NCBI GenBank assembly: GCA_964537995.1
Contig: CAZICW010000014.1
Span: 1 to 33,164 of the forward strand
Direction of reading: 5' to 3'
From: JAFLUQ01 sp964537995
GTDB lineage: Bacteria > Bacillota > Clostridia > UMGS1883
DNA: 33,164 nucleotides
Made by a program: the position numbers and the translations under genes. The first letter of the stretch is position 1. Every line of letters begins with the position of its first letter. Below are positions 16,916-24,492 of this stretch, in pieces. The notes beneath the pieces were generated by a model. It searched no databases, had not been told where the DNA came from, and saw only the letters and a program-made list of their open reading frames with translations.

Positions 16916-16942
16916 AAAGGGAAAATTCAGCCGAAGGAGAAT
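16916..16942 (+). promoter_or_regulatory. SigH-type promoter of the spoIIA operon
   Basis: AAAGGGAAA (16916-16924) matches the SigH -35 consensus RNAGGAWWW at all but one position. After 11 bases, GGAGAAT (16936-16942) fits the -10 consensus RNNGAAT. The spoIIA operon is transcribed by SigH with Spo0A in Bacillus and Clostridia. TTCGTCAAA (16910-16918), one mismatch from a Spo0A box, overlaps the -35 region. Confidence 0.6.
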
Positions 16943-16953
16943 TTAACCTATGT

Positions 16954-16985
16954 GCGGATGTCCGCGCCTTAAGGCGGCGGGCTTC
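16954..16985. repeat. Palindromic repeat fragment in the spoIIA leader
   Basis: This segment shares GATGTCC and the exact 13-mer TTAAGGCGGCGGG (16969-16981) with the left-edge palindrome block (21-33). It can form a GCGCC-TTAA-GGCG hairpin. It sits between the SigH-like promoter and the spoIIAA ribosome binding site, so it would be in the 5' untranslated region. Confidence 0.4.
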
Positions 16986-17027
16986 GCTCATCATTTCGAC
17001 GGAGATATATGAGAGGTGATATTTTAT

Positions 17028-17369
17028 ATGCTGAAGGATTTTATTGAATGCGGGAACGCGCTCGTCGCCGTACTCGGCGGAGAAATTGACCAGTACAGCG
17101 CGGCGTGGCTCAGAAGCAAAATCGACGTTGAGTATGAGCTGAGCGGAATGAAAAATCTTGTGCTGGACTTAACCGACGTCAGCTTTATGGATTCGGCGGG
17201 AATCGGACTCATAATAGGACGGAGCAAAAAGCTGGTATCCGTCGGAGGCAGCTTCGCGCTGGCGGGAGTCGGCAAAAAGCTCCGGAAAATATTGGAACTC
17301 GGAGGAATCATGCGCTGCGTTGCCGCCTACCCGAACTACAGAACTGCTGTGGAGGATATGATGAAATGA
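17028..17369 (+). CDS. spoIIAA: Anti-sigma F factor antagonist SpoIIAA
   Basis: SpoIIAA is the STAS-domain anti-anti-sigma factor that, when dephosphorylated in the forespore, binds SpoIIAB and frees sigma F. The 113 residues match the usual length. The phosphorylation site is Ser56 in FMDSAGIGLIIGR (53-65), the family hallmark. The ATG at 17028 was chosen because GAGAGGTGAT (17011-17020) lies seven bases upstream; an in-frame GTG at 17016 lies inside that site. It overlaps spoIIAB by four bases (ATGA). The upstream region holds a SigH-like promoter and Spo0A-box matches. The SpoIIE phosphatase that activates it is not in the window. Confidence 0.96.
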   Translation: MLKDFIECGNALVAVLGGEIDQYSAAWLRSKIDVEYELSGMKNLVLDLTDVSFMDSAGIGLIIGRSKKLVSVGGSFALAGVGKKLRKILELGGIMRCVAAYPNYRTAVEDMMK

Positions 17370-17794
17370 AAAAAATCGAAGTAAACAACTACATGAAGGC
17401 GGAATTTGTTTCAAAAAACATCAATGAAAGTCTTGCGCGCGGCATTGCCGCCTTCTTCATTCTGCCGCTTGACCCGAATATCGAAGACAGCGCCGATGTC
17501 AAAACCGCCGTAAGCGAAGCGGTCACAAACGCGATAATTCACGGCTACCGTGCCGGAGAGGGCATTGTAACGCTGGAACTGCGCCTTGAAGGAAGATTGC
17601 TTACCGTAAAGGTCAGCGACGACGGCGTCGGTATAGAGGATATTGAACGCGCCCGCACTCCTATGTTTACAACTCAGCCGGACGCCGAACGCAGCGGAAT
17701 GGGCTTTACGGTCATGGAGAGCTTTATGGACGAGCTTTATGTCGAAAGCGCCGTCGGCAAGGGAACCGTCGTCACGATGAAAAAACGGCTGTAG
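17366..17794 (+). CDS. spoIIAB: Anti-sigma F factor / serine kinase SpoIIAB
   Basis: SpoIIAB is a GHKL-fold ATPase that holds sigma F inactive and phosphorylates SpoIIAA on its conserved serine. The 142-residue protein has the N box EAVTNAIIHGY (51-61), the G1 box DDGVGI (85-90) with the ATP-binding aspartates, and the G2 lid SGMGF (110-114). It is coupled to spoIIAA by a four-base overlap and lies 11 bases before sigF, the standard spoIIA order. Confidence 0.97.
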   Translation: MKKIEVNNYMKAEFVSKNINESLARGIAAFFILPLDPNIEDSADVKTAVSEAVTNAIIHGYRAGEGIVTLELRLEGRLLTVKVSDDGVGIEDIERARTPMFTTQPDAERSGMGFTVMESFMDELYVESAVGKGTVVTMKKRL

Positions 17795-17805
17795 GTGATT
17801 ACATA

Positions 17806-18504
17806 ATGCTTGACGAAGTAAAGAACCTGATTTGCCGCGCCCAACAGGGCGACCGTGCTGCCATGGGAGAGCTTTTGGCGCGCAACCGCGGTCTTATCCG
17901 AAGCGCGGTTTCACACTTTCGGGGTCGCGGGGATCCGGAGGATTTGTTCCAGATTGGCGCAATAGGAATGATGAAGGCTGTGACACGTTTCGATATGAGC
18001 TACAATGTGGAGTTTTCCACCTACGCCGTACCGATGATAATCGGGGAAATAAAGCGCTTCCTGCGCGACGACGGACTTATAAAGGTCAGCCGCGTTTACA
18101 AGGAGCTTGCGCGTAAGGCGCACGCGCTTACGGAAACACGCGGAGATATGAGTATAGCGGAGCTTTCAGCGGAGTTAAGCGTTTCGCCCGAGGAGCTTAC
18201 TCAGGCGCTCGAAGCTGCCCGCCTGCCTGATTCGATTGACCGTCCCGTAACAAACAGCGACGGGAAAGCCGTCCCTCTTATGGATACGATCCCGGCGGAA
18301 AACAGGGAAGATGATTTGATTCTGCGGATTTGTCTTAAGGAAGCCGTAAGAAGCCTTCCTTCGCGTGAGCGCAAAATTATTGTGCTAAGATATTTTAAAG
18401 ATAAAACTCAGTCCGAGGTTGCCGGTATGCTCGGACTGAGTCAGGTTCAGATTTCACGTCTTGAAAAAAAGGTGCTTGCCAAAATTCGCGAGGAAATAGG
18501 GTAG
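17806..18504 (+). CDS. sigF: RNA polymerase sporulation sigma factor SigF
   Basis: Sigma F is the first compartment-specific sporulation factor, active in the forespore. The 232-residue protein has region 2 with GDPEDLFQIGAIGMMKAVTRFD (about 41-63) and region 2.4 with VEFSTYAVPMIIGEIKRFLRDD (about 67-88). Region 3 begins with the VSRVYKELA type segment, and region 4 has the helix-turn-helix TQSEVAGMLGLSQVQISRLEK near the C-terminus. Its place as third gene after spoIIAA and spoIIAB makes SigF the clear choice over SigG, SigE or SigB. It has a GTAGGTGAT ribosome binding site. Its stop is only 12 bases from the stop of the convergent pgsA. Confidence 0.97.
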   Translation: MLDEVKNLICRAQQGDRAAMGELLARNRGLIRSAVSHFRGRGDPEDLFQIGAIGMMKAVTRFDMSYNVEFSTYAVPMIIGEIKRFLRDDGLIKVSRVYKELARKAHALTETRGDMSIAELSAELSVSPEELTQALEAARLPDSIDRPVTNSDGKAVPLMDTIPAENREDDLILRICLKEAVRSLPSRERKIIVLRYFKDKTQSEVAGMLGLSQVQISRLEKKVLAKIREEIG

Positions 18505-18516
18505 GGGAGTATAGCT

Positions 18517-19032
18517 TCAATCTTTAAAAACCTCTTTGTTTTCGACGATATACGCAATCCAGCTCGCGAGGGTGAAAACAGCCGCAAACCAGAGCAAAAC
18601 GACGCAAACGGAGGTGAGTCTCCGTTCAAAAATTATGGAAAACAAAACCGCGAAAATTTGAACGTTTGTTTTTACCTTGCCCCACCACGAGGCGGCGATT
18701 ACCTTTCCCTTGCCCGCCGCGACGGCTCTCATGCTGACCACAAAAAGCTCGCGCGCAAGTATGATTGCCACCGGCCACACGTTTATTGTGCCGTTTTGAA
18801 TGAAGCAGAGCAGCGCGCCGAAAATCAGAATTTTATCCGCAAGGGGATCCATAATCTTTCCGAACGAGGTTATAAGATTGCGTTTGCGCGCTATGTAGCC
18901 GTCAAAAAAATCTGTAAGGCTTGCGACCGCAAAAACGATTCCCGCTGAAATCGAATGTCCCGTGAGCATTAGAGCCATGGTGAGCGGCACCAAAATGATG
19001 CGGAACATAGTGAGCTTGTTCGGTAAATTCAT
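18517..19032 (-). CDS. pgsA: CDP-diacylglycerol--glycerol-3-phosphate 3-phosphatidyltransferase PgsA
   Basis: PgsA makes phosphatidylglycerophosphate from CDP-diacylglycerol and glycerol-3-phosphate, the committed step to phosphatidylglycerol and cardiolipin in the inner membrane. The 171-residue protein has about five membrane helices. The CDP-alcohol phosphotransferase motif is complete: Asp41, Asp44, Gly45, Ala48, Arg49, Gly58, Asp62 and Asp66. The N-terminus MNLPNKLTMFRI is typical. It is last in the lepA-hemW-recX-rimO-pgsA operon, 15 bases after rimO; rimO-pgsA adjacency is common in Firmicutes. Confidence 0.96.
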   Translation of the reverse strand: MNLPNKLTMFRIILVPLTMALMLTGHSISAGIVFAVASLTDFFDGYIARKRNLITSFGKIMDPLADKILIFGALLCFIQNGTINVWPVAIILARELFVVSMRAVAAGKGKVIAASWWGKVKTNVQIFAVLFSIIFERRLTSVCVVLLWFAAVFTLASWIAYIVENKEVFKD

Positions 19033-19047
19033 GTTGCTTCCTCCTCA

Positions 19048-20367
19048 TTATACTTGAACGCCGTAAAGATCGTACTCGTCGGAGTCAAGAATCTCAACCT
19101 CGATAAATTCTCCCTCCGAAAGTTCTTCTTTGCTGCCGAAATAAATTTTCGGGTCAACCTCAATGCTTTCGCCTTGGCTTCTTCCGAAATAAAGATTCCC
19201 GTCGAAGCCCTCAACAAGCACACAAAGCCGTTTGCCGATCATTCGCCGCCCGCGCTCCGCGGAAATCCGCTCCGCAACCGCCATGGCTTTGGCGCGGCGG
19301 GCTTCTTTCTCCTCGTCGCTGAGCTGCCCGTCAAGCCTTGACGCGGGAGTTCCTTCCTCGCATGAATAAGCAAACACCCCCACGCGGTCAAATCTTGCCT
19401 CCTCAAGCAGCGAAAGCAAGCCCGCGAATTGCTCCTCGGTTTCGCCGGGGAAGCCCGCTATAAGACTTGTACGCAGCGTCACATCGGGAATCTCCCCGCG
19501 CAGCCGTTCGACAAGCGACAATATCTGAGCGCGGTCGGTTTTCCGTCCCATACGGCGGAGAATCTCGTCGTCGCCGTGCTGAACCGGAATATCCAGATAT
19601 TTTGCGATTTTATTCTCGGATTTTATTGTGTTTATCAGTTCATCGTCTATCGCTTCGGGATAGGAGTAGTGCAGCCTTATCCAATTTACGCCGTCAATTT
19701 CGCACAATCGGCGCAGCAAAGCCGACAGCCGCCTTTCGCCGTACAAATCTTCGCCGTAGCGCGTTGTATCCTGCGCGACGACAATAAGCTCCTTGGCTCC
19801 GTCGCGGACAAGGGCTTGCGCTTCGGCGATAATCTCCTCCATAGGACGGCTTCTGTAGCGACCGCGAATGTACGGAATAGCGCAGTAGGTGCAATGATTG
19901 CTGCACCCTTCGGCAATTTTAAGATAGGCGGTATACGGCGGGGTTGTGCGGATGCGCGGCAGACAGCGGGGAATATCGTCGTCGATTCCGCCGATAAGAC
20001 TTTCGTTCTTGCCCCGCAGTCCCTCCTCAATCGCGTCGGCTATCCTGTGGAAAACCGTCGTTCCGATTATGACGTCAACCTCCGGCAGTTCGCGGCGTAT
20101 TTCTTCGGGATAGCGCTGCGCCATACAGCCCGCCGCCACAAGCAAACGGCAATTCCCCTTTTTATATTCCGCCATCTCAAGAATTGTATTTATTGATTCT
20201 TCCTTGGCGCTGTCGATGAAACCGCAGGTATTCACAACAATGACGTCCGCCTCGGAGGGGTTATTTACTATTTTATAGCCTCTTTCGCTCAGAATACCGA
20301 GCATATTTTCGGTGTCGCACAAATTTTTATTGCAGCCGAGCGATACAAACCCAATCCTTAAAGCCAT
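19048..20367 (-). CDS. rimO: Ribosomal protein S12 methylthiotransferase RimO
   Basis: RimO is a radical-SAM enzyme that methylthiolates an aspartate of ribosomal protein S12. The 439-residue protein has an N-terminal MTTase domain whose cysteines 12, 48 and 81 bind one iron-sulfur cluster. The radical-SAM motif is Cys155-x3-Cys159-x2-Cys162, and a TRAM domain occupies roughly the last 65 residues. The N-terminal FVSLGCNKNLCDTE stretch distinguishes RimO from the tRNA-modifying MiaB and MtaB. The ATG at 20367 follows an AAGGGGG ribosome binding site. It is 48 bases downstream of recX and 15 bases before pgsA. Confidence 0.96.
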   Translation of the reverse strand: MALRIGFVSLGCNKNLCDTENMLGILSERGYKIVNNPSEADVIVVNTCGFIDSAKEESINTILEMAEYKKGNCRLLVAAGCMAQRYPEEIRRELPEVDVIIGTTVFHRIADAIEEGLRGKNESLIGGIDDDIPRCLPRIRTTPPYTAYLKIAEGCSNHCTYCAIPYIRGRYRSRPMEEIIAEAQALVRDGAKELIVVAQDTTRYGEDLYGERRLSALLRRLCEIDGVNWIRLHYSYPEAIDDELINTIKSENKIAKYLDIPVQHGDDEILRRMGRKTDRAQILSLVERLRGEIPDVTLRTSLIAGFPGETEEQFAGLLSLLEEARFDRVGVFAYSCEEGTPASRLDGQLSDEEKEARRAKAMAVAERISAERGRRMIGKRLCVLVEGFDGNLYFGRSQGESIEVDPKIYFGSKEELSEGEFIEVEILDSDEYDLYGVQV

Positions 20368-20415
20368 GCGTTTTTGCCCCCTTCAAAAGCTGTTCGGCTT
20401 TTATGCTTCAAAAAA

Positions 20416-20904
20416 TTATTCCGTGTCTTCAAAAGAAACATCTTTAAAAGCGCACTTTTCGTTTATTGCGCCCCATATATCGCTCGGCGCATAGCCGCGT
20501 CGGGCAAAATAGCCGAAAATTCTTCTGCGTTCGGAGTTATTTCCCAAATCCGAAGATGAAAACCGTTTTTCTATAGCGGCTCCGATTATTTCACGCTGCC
20601 CCGCTTCGGCGTTTTCTTCGGCAAAAGCAATCTCTTCGTCTACTACGGCGCGAGCCACGCCTTTGCGGAGAAGCTCGGTTCTTATCCTGTTAAATCCGTA
20701 GCCGCGAAGCTTAAGCCCGTCGCAGATATATTTCCGCGCGTATTTTTTGTCGTCAATATATCCGTATTCAACCGCAAAGGCCATCGCTTCGGCAATTTCT
20801 TTCTCATCAAAGCCCTTTTCGCGCAGCTTGTCCGAAAGCTCCTTTTCCGTTCGATCCTTGAAGCTCAGCAGCTTGAGCGCGCTTTCTCTGCATTTTTCCG
20901 ACAT
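20416..20904 (-). CDS. recX: Regulatory protein RecX
   Basis: RecX modulates RecA, usually limiting filament growth. This 162-residue, charged, all-helical protein has the three-helix repeats of the family. The first repeat carries ALKLLSFKDRTEKELSDKL (about 9-27) and the turn EYGYIDDKKYARKYI (about 46-60). The second has RGYGFNRIRTELLRKGV (about 67-83), and the third FGYFARRGY (about 130-138). The family is divergent in sequence, but this pattern is characteristic. The start at 20904 has a GGGTGG ribosome binding site, and the hemW stop is ten bases upstream. recA is not in the window. Confidence 0.88.
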   Translation of the reverse strand: MSEKCRESALKLLSFKDRTEKELSDKLREKGFDEKEIAEAMAFAVEYGYIDDKKYARKYICDGLKLRGYGFNRIRTELLRKGVARAVVDEEIAFAEENAEAGQREIIGAAIEKRFSSSDLGNNSERRRIFGYFARRGYAPSDIWGAINEKCAFKDVSFEDTE

Positions 20905-20914
20905 TCATACCACC

Positions 20915-21952
20915 CTATACAAATTCCGCAAACACTCGGTTTGCCAAATCTATGCCGCGCTGTGTGAGCGCGATTTTTCCCCCGTCGTGCCTGAGCAGTC
21001 CGTCATTTACCAAAGCATCGACGGTTTCGGGAAATTCCCCGTAATAATCTATTCCGCCCGTTTTGCGCAGACCCAGCCAAAATTTTTCGCGAAGCCGTTC
21101 CTCGGCGGTCACGGCTTCGGAATTTATTTTTCTTCCTTCGCCGCGGATATATGCCTCAATGTCGGGCGCATTGCCGTAACGCAGTCCGTCGTTGTATGAA
21201 CAGGCAGCCGCTCCGATGCCGACATAGGGCAGTCCGCTCCAATATTTCAGGTTGTGGCGGCACTCATATCCCGCCCTTGCGAAATTTGAAATTTCGTACT
21301 GCTTCAGTCCGAGCTTGTCCAAAAATTCGCAGACGTACCAATATATTTCCCGCTCCTCGTCCTCGTCGGGAAGAGGCAGCTCCATACCGTAAAACGGCGT
21401 TCCTTCCTCGAGAATCAGCGAATACGCGCTGACGTGCTCGGGGGAGAGCGCGGAAATTTCGTCAAGGCTGTGCTTAACGCTTTCAAGCGTCTGATATGGT
21501 GTCGCAAGCATTAAATCAATGCTGATATTTTCAAAACCGGCTTTGCGCGCGGCGAAAAAAGTATCGCGCGCCTGCCGCGCCGTGTGTATGCGTCCGAGAG
21601 CTTTAAGCTCATTGTCACGGAAGCTTTGAACGCCTATGCTCAGGCGGTTTGCTCCGGCAGCCCTCAGACCGCGCAGAAGCTCGGGCGTAACGGCTCCGGG
21701 ATTTGTTTCGACCGTAAATTCGTCTGCCTTTGGCAGCTCCGCGCAAAGACGGATAAGCTCGTCTCCGATTGACGTGGGAGTTCCGCCGCCGATAAAAACC
21801 GTATCAAAGTTCTCGCCGCCGTATTCGCCGAGTTCTTCGATTAAAGCTTTTGTATATGCCGCTTTCATTTTCATGTCGGTTTGGGAATAAAAGTCACAGT
21901 ACGGGCATTTTTTTACACAAAACGGGATATGAACGTAAAGCCCCTTATTCAT
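20915..21952 (-). CDS. hemW: Radical SAM heme chaperone HemW
   Basis: HemW is a radical-SAM-fold heme chaperone, often misnamed oxygen-independent coproporphyrinogen III oxidase. The 345-residue protein has the cluster motif C-x3-C-x2-C in CVKKCPYCDFYS, placed at the extreme N-terminus (YVHIPFC). It also has the HNLKYW heme-binding motif (HNxxYW) seen in HemW, the GGGTPTSI stretch, and a C-terminal wing domain. True HemN is longer with a different N-terminus. The ATG at 21952 is preferred over the TTG at 21955; it overlaps the lepA stop by eight bases. lepA-hemW pairing is typical in Firmicutes. No other heme gene is seen here. Confidence 0.92.
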   Translation of the reverse strand: MNKGLYVHIPFCVKKCPYCDFYSQTDMKMKAAYTKALIEELGEYGGENFDTVFIGGGTPTSIGDELIRLCAELPKADEFTVETNPGAVTPELLRGLRAAGANRLSIGVQSFRDNELKALGRIHTARQARDTFFAARKAGFENISIDLMLATPYQTLESVKHSLDEISALSPEHVSAYSLILEEGTPFYGMELPLPDEDEEREIYWYVCEFLDKLGLKQYEISNFARAGYECRHNLKYWSGLPYVGIGAAACSYNDGLRYGNAPDIEAYIRGEGRKINSEAVTAEERLREKFWLGLRKTGGIDYYGEFPETVDALVNDGLLRHDGGKIALTQRGIDLANRVFAEFV

Positions 21953-23744
21953 CAAGCTTCAGCACCGACATAAACGCTTCCTGAGGAAGCTCCACGCTTC
22001 CGACCTGACGCATACGCTTTTTTCCTTCCTTCTGCTTTTCAAGCAGCTTTTTCTTTCGCGTTATGTCACCGCCGTAGCACTTGGCAAGCACATCCTTACG
22101 AAGCGCCTTGACGGTTTCGCGGGCAATGATTTTGCCGCCTATCGCCGCCTGAATCGGAACCTCAAAAAGCTGACGGGGAATGACCTCCTTTAGCTTTTCG
22201 GCTATTCTGCGTCCGCGGGCGTAGCTTTTTGAGGCGTGAACAATGAAGCTGAGAGCGTCCACGGTTTCGCCGTTGAGCAAAATATCGAGCTTAACAAGAT
22301 CGCTTTTGACGTAACCGAGAAATTCATAGTCAAACGACGCGTAGCCTCTGCTGCGGCTTTTAAGAGCGTCAAAGAAGTCGTAAATAATTTCGTTGAGCGG
22401 CAGCTCATAGCGAAGATCGGCTCTGTCCGCGTCGATATAGGTCATGTCCTTGTAAATTCCCCTTCTGTCCTGACAAAGCTCCATAATGGAGCCGACATAA
22501 TCCTTCGGAACATAAATGTGCGCCGTAACGAAGGGTTCTTCTATGTCGGCGATTTCGCCGGGGGAGGGGAGATTCGTAGGATTGGAGATATACAGCTCCT
22601 CGCCGTCGGTTTTTATAACCTTGTATACAACGCTTGGCGCGGTTGTCACAAGATCAAGGTTAAATTCGCGCTCCAGCCTTTCCTGTATGATTTCAAGGTG
22701 CAAAAGACCGAGAAAGCCGCAGCGGAAGCCGAAGCCGAGAGCAACAGAGGTTTCCGCGTCGAATGAAAGAGAGGCGTCGTTTAGCTGAAGCTTTTCCAGC
22801 GCGTCGCGCAGGTCGTTGTATTTCGCGCCGTCGGCGGGATATATTCCGCAAAAAACCATAGGGTTGACCTTGCGGTAGCCTTCAAGCGGCTCCGCCGCGG
22901 GATTGGCGGCGTCGGTTACCGTGTCGCCGACCTGAGTTTCGCGCACGGTTTTTATGCTCGCGGCAATGTATCCCACCTCACCCGCGCTCAGCTCGGAGGA
23001 GGGCTGTATGCCGTTCGGAAGCAGATAGCCTGTTTCCACGACGTCAAACTCTCCGCCCGCAGCCATGAAACGAATCCTCATGCCCGGACGTATCACGCCT
23101 TCCTTGACGCGAACGTATACTATTACGCCCTTGTATGAGTCGTAGTAGGAATCGAAAATCAGCGCGCGCGGCGGAGCGGAAATGTCGCCCTCGGGCGCGG
23201 GAATGTTCTTTACGATGTATTCCGGAATCTGCTCTATGTTTATACCCTGCTTCGCGCTTATGCGGGGAGCGTCTGCGGCGGGAATACCGATAACGTCCTC
23301 GATTTCCTTTGCCGTTTCGTCGGGGCGGGCGCTCGGAAGGTCGATTTTATTTATAACCGGCAAAATTTCCAAATTGTGGTCAAGCGCGAGATAGGTGTTG
23401 GCGAGAGTCTGCGCTTCAATTCCCTGAGCGGCGTCAACAACGAGAAGAGCGCCCTCGCACGCCGCCAAGGAACGGGAAACCTCGTAATTGAAATCAACGT
23501 GTCCCGGAGTATCTATAAGGTTTAGAATGTATGTTTCGCCGTCCTTCGCCTTGTAATTTAAACGCACGGCGCGCGCCTTTATTGTTATTCCGCGTTCGCG
23601 CTCCAGCTCCATATTGTCCAGAAGCCGGTCTTCCATGTCGCGGCTTTCGACGCCGCCCGTAAGCTCAAGCAGACGGTCCGCCAAGGTGCTTTTTCCGTGA
23701 TCTATGTGGGCAATTATGCAAAAATTGCGAATTTTATCCTGCAT
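21945..23744 (-). CDS. lepA: Translation elongation factor 4 LepA
   Basis: LepA/EF4 is a ribosome-associated translational GTPase linked to back-translocation and ribosome biogenesis. The 599-residue protein is full length: G1 AHIDHGKST, G3 DTPGHVDF and G4 NKID in the GTPase domain, followed by domains II, III and V. The LepA-specific C-terminal domain ends with YGGDITRKKKLLEKQKEGKKRM and the tail VLKLDE. The ATG at 23744 has a GGGGAG ribosome binding site nine bases upstream; a TTG six bases earlier is too close to it. It leads the five-gene operon behind a consensus promoter. Confidence 0.97.
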   Translation of the reverse strand: MQDKIRNFCIIAHIDHGKSTLADRLLELTGGVESRDMEDRLLDNMELERERGITIKARAVRLNYKAKDGETYILNLIDTPGHVDFNYEVSRSLAACEGALLVVDAAQGIEAQTLANTYLALDHNLEILPVINKIDLPSARPDETAKEIEDVIGIPAADAPRISAKQGINIEQIPEYIVKNIPAPEGDISAPPRALIFDSYYDSYKGVIVYVRVKEGVIRPGMRIRFMAAGGEFDVVETGYLLPNGIQPSSELSAGEVGYIAASIKTVRETQVGDTVTDAANPAAEPLEGYRKVNPMVFCGIYPADGAKYNDLRDALEKLQLNDASLSFDAETSVALGFGFRCGFLGLLHLEIIQERLEREFNLDLVTTAPSVVYKVIKTDGEELYISNPTNLPSPGEIADIEEPFVTAHIYVPKDYVGSIMELCQDRRGIYKDMTYIDADRADLRYELPLNEIIYDFFDALKSRSRGYASFDYEFLGYVKSDLVKLDILLNGETVDALSFIVHASKSYARGRRIAEKLKEVIPRQLFEVPIQAAIGGKIIARETVKALRKDVLAKCYGGDITRKKKLLEKQKEGKKRMRQVGSVELPQEAFMSVLKLDE

Positions 23745-23782
23745 TTTCAAAAACTCCCCAAGCCAAATAAGAATTTACACTT

Positions 23783-23811
23783 ATTATAGCACAGAAAGCG
23801 AATAAATGCAA
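23783..23811 (-). promoter_or_regulatory. Sigma-A promoter of lepA-hemW-recX-rimO-pgsA
   Basis: On the minus strand TTGCAT (23811-23806), a 17-base spacer and a perfect TATAAT (23788-23783) lie about 40 bases before the lepA start. The intergenic gaps downstream are short or negative, which supports a single transcript. Confidence 0.8.
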
Positions 23812-23887
23812 GGTATTTTTAACACTTAAAGCTTACGGTATATTTCCCGTCCGCGGGGGAAAGATATACACGGAGGTGAAAACAGAA

Positions 23888-24061
23888 ATGTCAACGAAGG
23901 AGCTTTTGTATATCGAGGACGCTTTGGGACATGAAAAATATTTTCAAACCCGCTGCAAGGACGCTTTAAGCAAGCTTCAGGATCCCGAACTGAAATCTCG
24001 GGCGGAATGTATGGCAAAGAAGCATAGCCGGATTTTTCAAAGCATTTACGAGCTGCTGTAA
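23888..24061 (+). CDS. Small ferritin-like/spore-coat-associated protein
   Basis: A 57-residue helical protein with no signal peptide and one cysteine pair separated by a helix. Its pattern (TKELLYIEDALGHEKYF near the start, a middle DPELKSRAECMAKKH) resembles small Clostridia proteins encoded next to CotF-type coat proteins. These are thought to be halves of a ferritin-like CotF fold. The ATG at 23888 has a perfect GGAGGTGA site at 23872-23879; an in-frame GTG at 23876 lies inside that site. It is 62 bases upstream of the CotF-like gene and probably co-transcribed with it. The coat role is inferred from context and similarity. Confidence 0.7.
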   Translation: MSTKELLYIEDALGHEKYFQTRCKDALSKLQDPELKSRAECMAKKHSRIFQSIYELL

Positions 24062-24123
24062 ATGCTTCTATATTGAAAACGTGAAATAATAAAGCCGAAG
24101 GCTTTTGAAGGAGGTGAAATTGC

Positions 24124-24390
24124 ATGACTTCGTCAGATGATAAATGCCTGATGGAAGGGCTTCTTCTGCTTGAAAAAGGGGGTTGCGACCTCTATATGCA
24201 CGGCACAATCGAATCTTCAACGCCCGGTGTGCGCAGCGCTTTCGATTCGGCGCTCAGCGACTCTCTTAAAATGCAGGGCGAAATCTATGATTCTATGAGC
24301 AAAAAGGGCTGGTACTCCGCGGAGCAGGCGGAACAAACCAAGATTGACGCGCTGAAGACCAAGTACAGCAGCACGGTTGTTGTCGCATAA
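24124..24390 (+). CDS. CotF-family spore coat protein
   Basis: An 88-residue protein with the Coat F (CotF) domain pattern. An N-terminal helix reads KCLMEGLLLLEKGGCDLYMHG, followed by ESSTPGVRSAFDSAL and the GWY signature in MSKKGWYSAEQAEQ (about 58-71). CotF-like proteins are components of the spore coat or accumulate in spores, and Clostridia encode many short versions. The gene follows an AAGGAGGTGAAAT ribosome binding site and ends just before a strong hairpin terminator. No sporulation-sigma promoter could be assigned with confidence. Confidence 0.8.
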   Translation: MTSSDDKCLMEGLLLLEKGGCDLYMHGTIESSTPGVRSAFDSALSDSLKMQGEIYDSMSKKGWYSAEQAEQTKIDALKTKYSSTVVVA

Positions 24391-24405
24391 ATCGAACCGT
24401 AAACA

Positions 24406-24443
24406 AAACGAACCTTTGACCGCGACGGGTCAGAGGTTCGTTT
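24406..24443 (+). terminator. Bidirectional hairpin terminator between CotF-like gene and GH51 gene
   Basis: AAACGAACCTTTGACC (24406-24421) pairs with GGTCAGAGGTTCGTTT (24428-24443) with one wobble position and a six-base loop. A/T-rich flanks lie on both sides. It lies between convergent genes and can serve both. Confidence 0.8.
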
Positions 24444-24492
24444 CGGACATTGCGCGATTTTCGCAATCCTCCGCCAAAACGCTGAGAAGCTG

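Noticed and set aside
20915..21952. Oxygen-independent coproporphyrinogen III oxidase (HemN)
   Set aside because: Length, the N-terminal position of the cysteine motif, the HNxxYW motif and adjacency to lepA all point to HemW.
23838..23867. SigF/SigG-type promoter (GTATA, 15 bases, GGAAAGATAT) before the coat-like genes
   Set aside because: The boxes fit the SigF consensus except one position. The predicted start would fall inside the ribosome binding site at 23872-23879, and the match overlaps a palindrome, so I do not call it.
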